Assembly (NCBI GenBank): GCA_041391125.1
Contig: JAWKON010000035.1
Location: 1 to 64,000 of the forward strand
From: JACKBC01 sp041391125
Lineage (GTDB): Bacteria; Chloroflexota; Anaerolineae; Caldilineales; Caldilineaceae
Length of the DNA: 64,000 nt
Direction of reading: 5' to 3'
Position 1 is the stretch's first letter. Every line of letters starts with the position of its first letter. Positions 44,603-53,137 of this stretch are shown one piece after another. Under the pieces are notes generated by a model. It saw nothing but the letters and a program-made list of their open reading frames with translations. It had not been told where the DNA came from and searched no databases. The position numbers were made by a program, and so were the translations under genes.

Positions 44603-46455
44603 ATGAGCAATAATGCACCTTTCCGCCAAACCCGTTTTGGCCCCATTGCCGCCCGCAAAACCGTGCGCGCCGACGGTTCCATTCTCGTCCACGCCGAACA
44701 TCGGCTGGATGCATACCCGGATCGGCTGACCGACTGGCTACTGCATTGGGCCGCGGTGGCGCCCGACCGCACTTTATTGCCCGCCGCGATGAACATAACC
44801 AATGGGTGCGCCTGAGCTATGCTGAAACGTTGCGCCGCGTGCGCAATTGGCGCAGGCGCTGCTCGACCGGGGTTGTCCACCGAACGCACGGTGGCGATTC
44901 TCTCCGGCAACAGCCTGGAGCATCAGCTTCTCTCGCTGGCCGCCATGCACGTGGGCATCCCCTGCGCCCATCTCGCCGCCCTATTCGCTGCTCTCCAAAG
45001 ATTTTGGCAAATTGCGCCGCACGCTGGAACTGATGACGCCGGGGCTGATCTTTGTGCAGGATGGCGCGCAGTACGAGCGGGCGCTGACTGCGGTGCTGCC
45101 GACTGATAGCGATATCGAATTAGTGGTTGTCGATAACCCGGTGGCCGCGCCCCGGCACCGCTTTTCCGATCTGCTGGCAATGCCCGCCACCCCCGCCGTA
45201 GATGCCGCCGCAGCCGCCGTCGGGCCGGACACGGTGGCCAAAGTGCTCTTCACCTCCGGCTCCACCAGCCTGCCCAAGGGCGTCATCAACACCAACCGCA
45301 TGATCTGCGCCAATCTTCCAGCAGATCTATCAGACGCTCCCTTTTATTGGCGAAGAGCCGCCGGTGATTGTGGACTGGCTGCCCTGGAACCACACCTTTG
45401 GCGGCAACCACAACATCGGGCTGATTCTGGCCAACGGCGGTACGTTTTACATGGATGAAGGCAAGCCCACGCCCGACGGCATTGGGCCTACCGTGGCCAA
45501 TTTGCGCGAGATCGCGCCCACTATGTATTTCAACGTGCCGCGCGGCCTGGAGGAATTGCTGCCCTATTTGCAGCGCGAACCAGCGCTGCGCGAAAAATTC
45601 TTCAGCCGCCTAAAAATGCTCTTTTACGCCGGCGCCGCCCTGCCCCAACACGTGTGGGACGGGCTGGAGCAGATCGCGGCCCAAACCTGCGGCGAGCGCA
45701 TCCCCATTATCACCGGCCTGGGCATGACCGAGTCGGGGCCGTCGGCCATGTTTGCGCACTGGCCGGGCAGCTATTCAGGGCTGCTGGGCGTGCCCGTGCC
45801 GGGGCTGGAGCTAAAATTGACGCCGGTGGAAGACAAGCTGGAGGCGCGCTATCGCGGCCCCAATGTGACGCCCGGCTATTGGCGGCAGCCGGAGCTGAAC
45901 GCTGCCTGTTTTGATGAAGAGGGCTTTTTCCGCACGGGCGACGCCATTACGTTTGTCGATGAAAACGACCCCAATAAAGGGCTGCTCTTCAACGGGCGGC
46001 TGACCGAGGATTTTAAGCTGACCACCGGCACCTGGGTCAATGTGGGCGTGCTGCGGGCGCAGATCGTTAAGCTGGGTGCGCCCATTGTGCGCGAAGCCGT
46101 GATCACGGGCCACAATCGCGATTATGTGGGCGCGCTGCTCTTTTTGCACGTGGATGCTTGTCAAGCGCTGGCCGGGCTACCCACCGACGCGCCAGCCGCG
46201 GATGTGTATGCGCATCCCACTATCCACGACCGCCTTCAACAACTGCTGGCTGACATGGCGGCACAGGCCACCGGCATCTCCAATCGGCTGGAACGCGTCA
46301 CGATTGCCGTCGAGCCGCCGTCGATTGACGTGGGCGAAATCACTGACAAAGGCTCATTCAACCAGCGGGCCATCTTGCAACACCGTGCGTCGCTGGTTGA
46401 GGAATTGTATGCGAATCCCAACCCACCCCCGGTATTTGTGGTTCAGACAAACTGA
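44603..46455 (+). pseudogene. Feruloyl-CoA-synthetase-like AMP-binding ligase, frameshifted
   Basis: Acyl-adenylate-forming CoA ligase; from recall its text resembles feruloyl-CoA synthases. Start MSNNAPFRQTRFGPIAARKT, VRLSYAETLRRVRN, LSTERTVAILSGNSLEHQLL, P-loop FTSGSTSLPKGVINTN, VDWLPWNHTFGGNHN, ITGLGMTESGPSAMF, and FFRTGDAITFVDENDP with the C-terminal hinge are present. Shifts are near 44782, 44850, 44872, 44975 and 45320; from 45364 onward the frame is intact for 363 residues. The complete motif order suggests sequence errors. It probably activates a hydroxycinnamate-like acid for the crotonase. Confidence 0.78.
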
Positions 46456-46467
46456 GGAGAAATAGCT

Positions 46468-47229
46468 ATGAAATTAGCCGGACAAGCCGCCCTCGTCACC
46501 GGCGGGGCATCGGGATTGGGTGCTGAGACGGCGCGTCATTTGGCGCGGGCGGGGGCCAAAGTGGCCTTACTCGATTTGAACGCCTCGCTCGCCCAGGAAG
46601 TAGCCAGCGAAATTGGCGGGCTGGCAATTGCGTGCGATGTGGCTGACGCGGCCTCGGCCGAGGCCGCGGTGGCGCAGGCGCGCGATGCCCACGGACCGGC
46701 GCGCGTGCTGGTCAACTGTGCCGGGATTGGCGTGGCTCAGCGCATTGTGAGCCGCCGCGGCGCCATGCCGCTGGAGGATTTTGCCCGCGTCATCAATATC
46801 AACCTGATCGGCAGCTTCAACCTCCTGCGCCTGGCCGCGGCTGACATGATCAACCTGGAGCCGCTGGAGGACGGCGAGCGCGGTGTGATTATCTCCACGG
46901 CCTCGGTGGCGGCCTACGAGGGACAGATCGGTCAGGCCGCCTATGCTGCATCCAAGGGTGGTATCGTCAGCCTGACGCTGCCGGCGGCGCGCGAATTTGC
47001 CCAATTTGGCGTGCGTGTTAACGCCATTGCGCCCGGGCTTTTTCACACGCCGCTGCTCAGCGCGCTGCCGCAAGCCGCGCAGGACAGTTTGGCCGCGTCG
47101 ATTCCGTTTCCGCAGCGGTTGGGGCAACCCAAGGAGTACGCCCAACTGGTGCTGCACATTATTGAAAATGTGATGCTTAATGGTGAGGTTATCCGACTGG
47201 ATGGTGCGCTGCGCATGGCGCCGCGCTGA
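46468..47229 (+). CDS. Short-chain dehydrogenase, 3-hydroxyacyl-CoA dehydrogenase type 2-like
   Basis: 253-residue Rossmann SDR. Cofactor motif TGGASGLGAET, NCAGIG, catalytic Ser in ISTASVAAYEGQIGQ and YAASKGG for Tyr/Lys. The D of LLDLNA favours NAD. ERGVIISTASVAAYEGQIGQ and GQPKEYAQLVLHIIEN are typical of HSD10-like enzymes that oxidise 3-hydroxyacyl-CoA. AGGAG precedes the ATG, 12 bp after the ligase gene, so it fits the same side-chain degradation route. Confidence 0.9.
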   Translation: MKLAGQAALVTGGASGLGAETARHLARAGAKVALLDLNASLAQEVASEIGGLAIACDVADAASAEAAVAQARDAHGPARVLVNCAGIGVAQRIVSRRGAMPLEDFARVININLIGSFNLLRLAAADMINLEPLEDGERGVIISTASVAAYEGQIGQAAYAASKGGIVSLTLPAAREFAQFGVRVNAIAPGLFHTPLLSALPQAAQDSLAASIPFPQRLGQPKEYAQLVLHIIENVMLNGEVIRLDGALRMAPR

Positions 47230-47331
47230 GCCAAAAATCGGAGTCTAGGTGCATTTTCATTTTTACAGATTTCCGTCCAGGAAATTACAAAATCTGCGCA
47301 CATCTGTGAAATCTGCGGTTCATAAAAAATC

Positions 47332-48225
47332 ATGAACATTCAAGACCTGATCGCTATTGACGTCCATACCCACGCTGAAGTTTCATGTTGCCAACCGTAC
47401 GATGAGTTTGGGCGGGCATTTGATGAGGCGGCCTCTAAATATTTTAAGTTCGACAAGAGGCCCACGATTGATGAGACCATCGCCTATTATCGCGAGCGCA
47501 AGATTGGGCTGGTCATGTTTACGGTGGATGCCGAGCATGAGATTGGGCGCAAGCGCATCCCCAACGAGGAAGTGGCCGAAGCGGCGCAGAAAAACGCCGA
47601 CATCATGCTCGCCTTTGCCAGCATTGACCCGCACAAAGGCGTCATGGGCGTGCGCGAGGCGCGGCGGCTGATTGAGGAGTATGGGGTCAAGGGCTTCAAG
47701 TTTCACCCGACGGTACAGGGCTTTCAGCCCAATGACCGCATGGCCTACAAGCTTTACGAAGTGATTGCCGAGCACAAGCTGCCGGCGCTCTTTCACAGCG
47801 GTCATTCGGGCATCGGCACGGGGATGCCGGGCGGCGGTGGGCTGCGGCTGCGCTATTCCAATCCCATCTATCTGGACGATGTGGCCGTCGATTTCCCCGA
47901 TATGCCTATCATCATCGCCCACCCGTCATGGCCGTGGCTGGATGAGGCGCTTTCGGTCTGCCTGCACAAACCCCAAGTCTATATCGATTTGTCGGGCTGG
48001 TCGCCCAAATATTTCCCGCCGCAGTTGGTGCAATACGCCAATACGCTGCTCAAAGACAAAATGCTCTTTGGCACCGATTTCCCGCTGATCACGCCCGAGC
48101 GCTGGCTCAAGGATTTTGAAACGGCCGGGTTTCGCGATGAGGTGAAGCCGCTGATTTTAAAGAAGAACGCGGTGCGGTTGTTGGGGTTGGCGAGAGAAAC
48201 TGCGCTGGGGAATGGGGTGGCATAG
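47332..48225 (+). CDS. Amidohydrolase-2 family metal hydrolase/decarboxylase
   Basis: 297-residue TIM-barrel protein of the ACMSD-like amidohydrolase group. IDVHTHAEVSC gives the HxH metal pair, KGFKFHPTVQG and ALFHSGHSG the middle His residues, IIAHPSWPWLDEA a late His and LFGTDFPL the Asp. These often decarboxylate or hydrolyse aromatic carboxylates, matching the ligase, crotonase and SDR upstream. The 102-bp gap contains an interspersed CAGATTTC-type repeat. Confidence 0.85.
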   Translation: MNIQDLIAIDVHTHAEVSCCQPYDEFGRAFDEAASKYFKFDKRPTIDETIAYYRERKIGLVMFTVDAEHEIGRKRIPNEEVAEAAQKNADIMLAFASIDPHKGVMGVREARRLIEEYGVKGFKFHPTVQGFQPNDRMAYKLYEVIAEHKLPALFHSGHSGIGTGMPGGGGLRLRYSNPIYLDDVAVDFPDMPIIIAHPSWPWLDEALSVCLHKPQVYIDLSGWSPKYFPPQLVQYANTLLKDKMLFGTDFPLITPERWLKDFETAGFRDEVKPLILKKNAVRLLGLARETALGNGVA

Positions 48226-48276
48226 TAAGGGGAGTGACCACAGGATGGCAACGATAATCTAATCCGAGCATGTATT

Positions 48277-48678
48277 TTACCAAATCGTAGACACACCCGA
48301 TTGCTGAATACGATGATCTTTAGTAATCAATGGGAGCTGCAATGAAAATGCGGTTGCCGCAATAACACGATCTGGTAGCTCGGGAACATCAGCGCGCGAA
48401 ATCTGTGGGACCACATTCACAACCGTTGCCGTGAGATCAGCAATAATAAAGATTGATTGACCGCTTGCCAGTTGTTGATCGAATTTGGTTTTCAAGGTAG
48501 CCGGTATACGTCCCTTTTCCTGTAGATAAATCAGCTCAACGAGGCAAATAGAGGGTATATATACGAATCCCTCTCCTTGCTCGCAAGCGTCATAGGCTTG
48601 TATAGCTAATGGCCCCAATCTCTTGTCATCTTCAAGGTACCAAACCAACGCGTGTGTATCTGTCACATAGTCGGCCAT
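48277..48678 (-). CDS. PIN-domain toxin (VapC-like)
   Basis: 133-residue PIN ribonuclease-like protein. Acidic metal residues are in YVTDTHALVWYL, SICLVELIYL, LPDRVIAATA and ITKDHRI. It overlaps the antitoxin gene by ATGA if the upstream ATG at 48681 is used; the next ATG at 48678 is one codon later. The probable role is RNA cleavage restrained by the co-encoded antitoxin. Confidence 0.85.
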   Translation of the reverse strand: MADYVTDTHALVWYLEDDKRLGPLAIQAYDACEQGEGFVYIPSICLVELIYLQEKGRIPATLKTKFDQQLASGQSIFIIADLTATVVNVVPQISRADVPELPDRVIAATAFSLQLPLITKDHRIQQSGVSTIW

Positions 48679-48923
48679 CAAATATCCTCACGCGGAAAAT
48701 TTCGCCACATTTCAGTACGCACGCCTTGAATATCCTCATCGGTGATGTCGAGGCCGCGCCAAATACCCCGCAAGGATTGCGGTTTCCGAATTGCTTTTAC
48801 TTCACGATCAATTTGGGGAACAATGCGTTCGATCAAGCGCAGCTTATCAGCAACTGAAAGCTGTGTTGTGAGTTCTAAAATCTTATCGACGGTAACTATA
48901 TCTGAAGAATTGGCTAGGGTCAT
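48678..48923 (-). CDS. Antitoxin of the PIN-domain pair
   Basis: 81-residue protein: VDKILELTTQLSVADKLRLI and LRGIWRGLDITDEDIQGVRT EMW resemble short antitoxins placed before VapC genes. It likely binds DNA and the toxin. Start 48923 has GGAGGAGATATG-like spacing (AGGAGG upstream). The overlap with the toxin gene is 4 bp or less. Confidence 0.75.
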   Translation of the reverse strand: MTLANSSDIVTVDKILELTTQLSVADKLRLIERIVPQIDREVKAIRKPQSLRGIWRGLDITDEDIQGVRTEMWRNFPREDI

Positions 48924-49048
48924 ATCTCCTCCTAATCATTTCTGCTACTCTGAGCGGCCAGCATTCTCCCTGCCACGTACAATAGCGCCAGTATACGGTT
49001 ACCTGACGCTGCTGTCAATATTTCTTCAAAGTAGCAAAAGTGGTGCAA

Positions 49049-49588
49049 TTACTTTGAAAATTGATACATCATAGAACCATCCGCCTGCGGGCTGTAGTGG
49101 CCGAAAAGCATTGGTCCATCGGCCAGCGCCAGTGGAATCAGCTCATAGAGATCATCCACCAGCGCATAGTCGGCCAGTCGCGCCGTAGGAATCCACGCGG
49201 GCGTTCCTTCGGCGGAGGGTTTGACATGGCGGCTGTCGGTCTGGCCGCAGAAGACAAACATCATCACGCCTGGATTGTGAGTGCCTTCGGCATTTTGCCC
49301 CGTGTCAATATGTACGACGCCGCGCAACGCCAGTGATGCTGGCGTCAACCCCGTTTCTTCGCGCAATTCGCGCAAAGCAGCCTCATGCACATCTTCATGC
49401 GCCTCGATGTGACCGCCCAGTCCGTTATATTTATTGGCCCACAGCCGCTTGGTGGGTGCGCCTTTGAGCAGCAGCACTTCTTCCTCGCCGCTGGCTGGAT
49501 TGGTGCTGGTCACCAAAATCAAGCTGCGCGGGATGACCTGGTGGCGGCGCCGCCCTTTTCCTGCACGCCCTGTTCAGAAACCTGCATG
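49049..49588 (-). CDS. NUDIX hydrolase (probable frameshift near the 5' end)
   Basis: The NUDIX box GGHIEAHEDVHEAALRELRE followed by ETGL is intact, with KGAPTKRLWANKYNGL before it, typical of 8-oxo-dGTPase-like proteins. The continuous frame begins at 49522 (TTG), but family members have RRRHQVIPRSLILV there; upstream in another frame is MQVSEQGVQEKG from an ATG at 49588. One missing C near 49545 would join them. The gene ends 49049. It is close behind the racemase gene on the same strand. Confidence 0.75.
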
Positions 49589-49589
49589 A

Positions 49590-50702
49590 TTATTGGGGCC
49601 TGAACTCTAACTTATCCACCGTCACCTCTTCCAAAAACGCCTCGTCCACAATGGCGCCGCAGCCGGGCGCCGTGGGCACGGTCAGCGTGCTGCCTTCGTT
49701 CAGCGTAAAGGGATTGGTCACAATGTCGCGGTGGAAATAGCGGCTATTGGCACTGATGTCGCCCGGTATGCTAAAGTTGGGCAGGCTGGCCAGCGCCACA
49801 TTGGACGCCCGCCCGATACCGGTCTCCAACATGCCGCCGTGCCAGACCGGCACGTTGTGCGCCTGGCACAGATCGTGGATGCGGATGGCGTCTACAAAGC
49901 CGCCAATGCGGCTGGGCTTGATGTTGATAATGCCGCAGGCGTGCATCTCCAGCGCCCAGCGGGCGTGGTCGGACGACACAATGCTTTCATCCAGACAGAT
50001 CGGCGTGTTGACCTGCGGCACGAGCTTGGCGTGGTCAAAAATGTCGTCGTGGGGCAGCGGCTGTTCGATCAGCAACAGGTTGAACTCGTCCAGCTCGGCC
50101 AGATGGTCGGCATCGGCCAGCGTGTAGATGCTGTTGGCGTCCACCTGTAGCGCCAGATCGGGCCACTTTTCGCGCACGGCGCGCGTCGGCTCAATGTCCC
50201 AGCCCGGCTTGATCTTGAGCTTGATGCGCCGGTAGCCGTCGTCCAGATATTCGCCCACCACGTCGAGCAGGGTGGGGATATCTTTCTGGATGCCCACGCT
50301 GACGCCCACGGCCACCTCACTGCGCGTGCCGCCCAGCATGGAGGCCATGCTGCGCCCCTCTATGTGGCCAAAGAGGTCCCACACGGCAAATTCCAGCCCG
50401 GATTTGGCCATCCGATTGCCGCGAATTTTGGCGAACGCACCTGGTACATCGTATGGACTGCTCAGGTCGGTCTGCAACAGGCTGGGGATCAGATAGTCGC
50501 GCTGCAGAATCCAGCAGGTGTCGGTGTTCTCTTCGTTGTAAAACGGGTTGCGCCCAATGGGCGTCTCGCCCCAGCCCGTGGCCCCGTCCGCATCCAGGCG
50601 GATGATAATGTGATGGATGCCCTCTTCGCGCCAGCCGCTGGTTTCAAAGGGGGAGACGTAGGGCATATAGACCCGCCGAATCTCAACTCGTTCAATACGC
50701 AT
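49590..50702 (-). CDS. Enolase-superfamily N-succinylamino-acid racemase / o-succinylbenzoate synthase-like
   Basis: 370-residue enolase-superfamily enzyme of the muconate-lactonizing subgroup. Acid/base Lys pair K161/K163 in RRIKLKIKPG, metal ligands D188 (LQVDAN), E213 (LLIEQPL) and D238 (ICLDES), and K262 in NIKPSRIGG. GGMLETGIGRASNVALAS is a hallmark of the OSBS/NSAR group. AAGGAG precedes the ATG. No other menaquinone genes are near, but a GNAT gene is directly upstream, which favours the amino-acid racemase role (succinyl or other N-acyl amino acids). Confidence 0.88.
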   Translation of the reverse strand: MRIERVEIRRVYMPYVSPFETSGWREEGIHHIIIRLDADGATGWGETPIGRNPFYNEENTDTCWILQRDYLIPSLLQTDLSSPYDVPGAFAKIRGNRMAKSGLEFAVWDLFGHIEGRSMASMLGGTRSEVAVGVSVGIQKDIPTLLDVVGEYLDDGYRRIKLKIKPGWDIEPTRAVREKWPDLALQVDANSIYTLADADHLAELDEFNLLLIEQPLPHDDIFDHAKLVPQVNTPICLDESIVSSDHARWALEMHACGIINIKPSRIGGFVDAIRIHDLCQAHNVPVWHGGMLETGIGRASNVALASLPNFSIPGDISANSRYFHRDIVTNPFTLNEGSTLTVPTAPGCGAIVDEAFLEEVTVDKLEFRPQ

Positions 50703-50712
50703 GGGTTTCTCC

Positions 50713-50855
50713 TTTAGTGGATCAACAGATTGTATTGATCAGCAGATTGCACAGATTGTACAGATTTTTTGACTGTCATTCTTCTCAAAAACGATGTATC
50801 TGCAAAAACGAAAATCTTACTAATCTGTGCAATCTGTTGATCATCCTTTTTGTTG
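50713..50855. repeat. Imperfect inverted repeat of CAGATTGCACAGATT type
   Basis: GATCAGCAGATTGCACAGATT on the left and a near-perfect complement ending GTTGATCATCC on the right flank a 60-base centre between the racemase and GNAT genes. TCCTTT occurs outside both ends, a possible short duplication. Similar words appear at 47255-47330 and 61221-61482. Confidence 0.5.
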
Positions 50856-50869
50856 TAATTTGCAATGAT

Positions 50870-51772
50870 TTATTGAAGCGTCAAAATATAGTGCCAGCCC
50901 AGATTGGGCAGGTTCACGCAATCGACCATTCTGTATTGATTGGCAAAGGCTTCCTGTAAAACCTGGCGTGTGTAGAGCCGCCAGGCCAGGGACAGCGCGC
51001 CATCGACCCGCCGGATCGCGCCAATGTCGTCGGGGATGGGCATGGCGAGGGGCGCGCCCTCCAACTTGACAGGTTGATCCACCGGTTGCCGAAAATCGTG
51101 AGCGGCGGGGATGGTGGGCAACACATGTAGCGGCTGCGCCAGCCAATCAATCGCGGGTGGACGCGCCGTGGCGCACTGCACCACGCGCGCGCTGTTGAGC
51201 ATCCAGTCCACCTGGCAGCGGTCACTGGGCACACCGCGGTTCAGCGCATCGGTCATGTCGCCATAGACGTTGGTAAAATAGCTGTTGCAAGTGGCGCCCA
51301 GCCGGTGGATGTTGAGCACGCCATTGGTGCGATAGAGCGGGTCGTAGGTCCAAGTAATGCGGTCGGTCAGCCCCTGTTGCCGCACCAGCTCGCGCTGCTT
51401 CAGCTTGAGCATGAGGCCGATGCCGCGGCCCTGCCATGCCGGCAAAACGCCGGCAATGTGGCTGCACACTTTGAGCGCGGCGGCAATGCGGGCGGGCGGC
51501 AGCAGCCCTTCATCCGCGGACGGCGGCTCATCTATGACAACCTGTCGCGTATCGGTACCCAACCACCAGAGCGCCGCCCCCACCATGCCGCCGGTCTCCG
51601 CTGGGCCATCATCGGCAAAGGCGCCCAGCAGCGCGCCGCCGTTTTTGGCCACAGTCACCCCCACGTGCGTTGGTATCAGATCATCATCGGGGCTGGCCCA
51701 AGTGCGTCGTTCCAGCTCCTGAAAATAGAGACAACCCTGTGCATCTTTGATGAGTTTTAGCGTAATGGTCAT
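50870..51772 (-). CDS. GNAT-superfamily acetyltransferase-like protein (COG3375-like)
   Basis: 300-residue protein with an N-terminal GNAT core: LIPTHVGVTVAKNGGALLGA, then the acyl-CoA loop in HIAGVLPAWQGRGIGLMLKL (Q/RxxGxG/A), then TWTYDPLYRTNGVLNIHRLG. The C-terminal half lacks a clear motif. In Geobacillus a GNAT succinyltransferase works with the racemase above to convert D- to L-amino acids; this pair fits that scheme. The ATG follows TATAAT by 7 bases, implying a leaderless message. Confidence 0.78.
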   Translation of the reverse strand: MTITLKLIKDAQGCLYFQELERRTWASPDDDLIPTHVGVTVAKNGGALLGAFADDGPAETGGMVGAALWWLGTDTRQVVIDEPPSADEGLLPPARIAAALKVCSHIAGVLPAWQGRGIGLMLKLKQRELVRQQGLTDRITWTYDPLYRTNGVLNIHRLGATCNSYFTNVYGDMTDALNRGVPSDRCQVDWMLNSARVVQCATARPPAIDWLAQPLHVLPTIPAAHDFRQPVDQPVKLEGAPLAMPIPDDIGAIRRVDGALSLAWRLYTRQVLQEAFANQYRMVDCVNLPNLGWHYILTLQ

Positions 51773-51779
51773 GGGGTGG

Positions 51780-51793
51780 ATTATACCATTATA
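51780..51793 (-). promoter_or_regulatory. Two TATAAT boxes directly before the GNAT start
   Basis: On the minus strand TATAAT occurs at 51780-51785 and 51788-51793. The nearer box is 7 bases from the ATG, as expected if transcription starts at the first codon. No ribosome site is present. Confidence 0.5.
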
Positions 51794-51819
51794 GGGGCGG
51801 TGGATTGAAAAGAGGTGGG

Positions 51820-51893
51820 GTTGGGGATTGGGGATTGGGAGTCAGCGACACGCCCGATCCCCGATCCCTAATCCCCGATCCCCAATCACCCGA
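51820..51893. repeat. Telomere-like G-rich repeat, copy 3, in palindromic form
   Basis: Plus strand has GGGGTTGGGGATTGGGGATT, then after a short spacer CCCGATCCCTAATCCCC-type units. It overlaps the last codons of the AIR-synthase-like gene and may fold as hairpin or G4 in its 3' end. Confidence 0.7.
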
Positions 51894-52923
51894 ACAATTT
51901 GGTGATCTCATCGACAGCAAAGCGGGGAAATGATACTGCAATGCTTGCGCGGTGGGCGTGGAGATGCGGCGGATTGGCGGTGGCGCGGCCGATGATGGCG
52001 CTGGGCCAGCCCAGCTCTTGCCACAATTGTTGCAAGGGTGCGGCCTGTTGGGGGGCAACGGCGGCTAGCAGCGCACCCGAGGCAATTGTCCCCAGCGGAT
52101 CCAGTCCAAATTCAGCGCACAAATCGCGGGCCAGCGCAGGAACGGGGATGGCGTCCAAATCGATTTCCAGCCCCACATTGGCGGCCAGCGCCAGCTCCAG
52201 CAGACCGCTGGCAATGCCCCCCTCGGTGGGATCGTGCATGGCGTGGACCAACCCGGCGCGCGCGGCGGCCAGCGCCGGTTTCAGCACGCTGATGCCTGGT
52301 GCGTGCAGATAATTGGCGGCTTCATCCAGCCGTTCTGTGGGCCAGCCGCGTTTGATTAGTTCCGCCCGCATTTCGCGGGCAATAATGCTGGCTCCCTCCA
52401 CTGGAATGCCACCGGCCAGCAGCAGCAGATCGCCGGCTCGACAGCCGTCGCTGCGCACGTATCCATCCGCCGGCACAATACCCAACATGGCGCCGCAGAT
52501 CACCGGTTGCTGCACCGTGGGCGTAATTTCCGTGTGTCCGCCAGCCACCACAATGTGCAGCGCCCGGCACGCCTGCCCAATTTGCGCAAACAGGTCGCGC
52601 GCCAGCGCTTCCGTAGCAAGGGCGGCGGGCAGCAACAGCGTGGGCAAATAGAAGCGCGGCTGTGCGCCCATGACGGCCAGATCGTTGGCGCACACGTTGA
52701 CCGCATAGTGGCCAATCTCGTCGGTGGCGAACGTAATGGGGTCGCTCTTGGCCACTAGCAGCGGCGCGGTGGGCTGTTCCGGCGCCAGTTGGATCACGGC
52801 GGCGTCTTCGCCCACGCTGGGGCCAACCAGCAGTTGCGGGTCAGCAGTAGGCAGCAGGTGGATCAATTCAGCGAGCAGAGAAGGGGGGAGTTTTCCGGCA
52901 GGTAGTAGTGAAGATGGCGTCAT
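51886..52923 (-). CDS. AIR-synthase-like (HypE-related) ATP-binding protein
   Basis: 345-residue protein of the PurM/HypE/SelD/ThiL fold. GPSVGEDAAVIQ is the N-terminal ATP/Mg loop; FATDEIGHYAVNVCANDLAV and MGAQPRFYLPTL are typical, as is VAGGHTEITPTVQQPVICGA then HAMHDPTEGG. The C-terminal PRIC tail of true HypE is absent (it ends VDEITKLFG), and no hydrogenase genes are near. So it is HypE-like, with an unknown ATP-using reaction. The start at 52923 is chosen because earlier sequence is a palindromic repeat region. Confidence 0.82.
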   Translation of the reverse strand: MTPSSLLPAGKLPPSLLAELIHLLPTADPQLLVGPSVGEDAAVIQLAPEQPTAPLLVAKSDPITFATDEIGHYAVNVCANDLAVMGAQPRFYLPTLLLPAALATEALARDLFAQIGQACRALHIVVAGGHTEITPTVQQPVICGAMLGIVPADGYVRSDGCRAGDLLLLAGGIPVEGASIIAREMRAELIKRGWPTERLDEAANYLHAPGISVLKPALAAARAGLVHAMHDPTEGGIASGLLELALAANVGLEIDLDAIPVPALARDLCAEFGLDPLGTIASGALLAAVAPQQAAPLQQLWQELGWPSAIIGRATANPPHLHAHRASIAVSFPRFAVDEITKLFG

Positions 52924-53005
52924 TAGTTTGGCATTTGGATGTAGGAAATCTGGCTCTGTGAAGGACTGTGGGGGGCAGGGAATGAATTCCCAGCCTGCTA
53001 CAGAA

Positions 53006-53086
53006 AACGTGCTAAAGCACGTTCCAACCACGGCGGCTAACCGGTTTTAACCGGTTTCCCGTGGCAGACACAGAATTCATTCTGTG
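53006..53086. repeat. Chain of three small hairpins
   Basis: AACGTGCT/AGCACGTT at 53006-53023, CCACGG with inner AACCGGTT/AACCGGTT at 53028-53064, and CACAGAAT/ATTCTGTG at 53069-53086. Together they look like one dispersed repeat unit between the TPR gene end and the AIR-synthase-like gene start. Confidence 0.6.
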
Positions 53087-53092
53087 GTACAC

Positions 53093-53126
53093 TCCCCATC
53101 CTTTTCACTTGTGAAAAGGATGGGGA
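53093..53126. terminator. Stem-loop at the 3' end of the TPR gene
   Basis: Perfect 16-bp arms (53093-53108, 53111-53126) with loop TT lie 12 bases after the TPR stop on the minus strand. No T-run, but a strong stem at a gene end. Confidence 0.6.
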
Positions 53127-53137
53127 GGAGGGTGCAT

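Noticed and set aside
51886..52923. True hydrogenase maturation factor HypE
   Set aside because: The C-terminal PRIC-type tail is missing and no hydrogenase or hyp genes are in the window.
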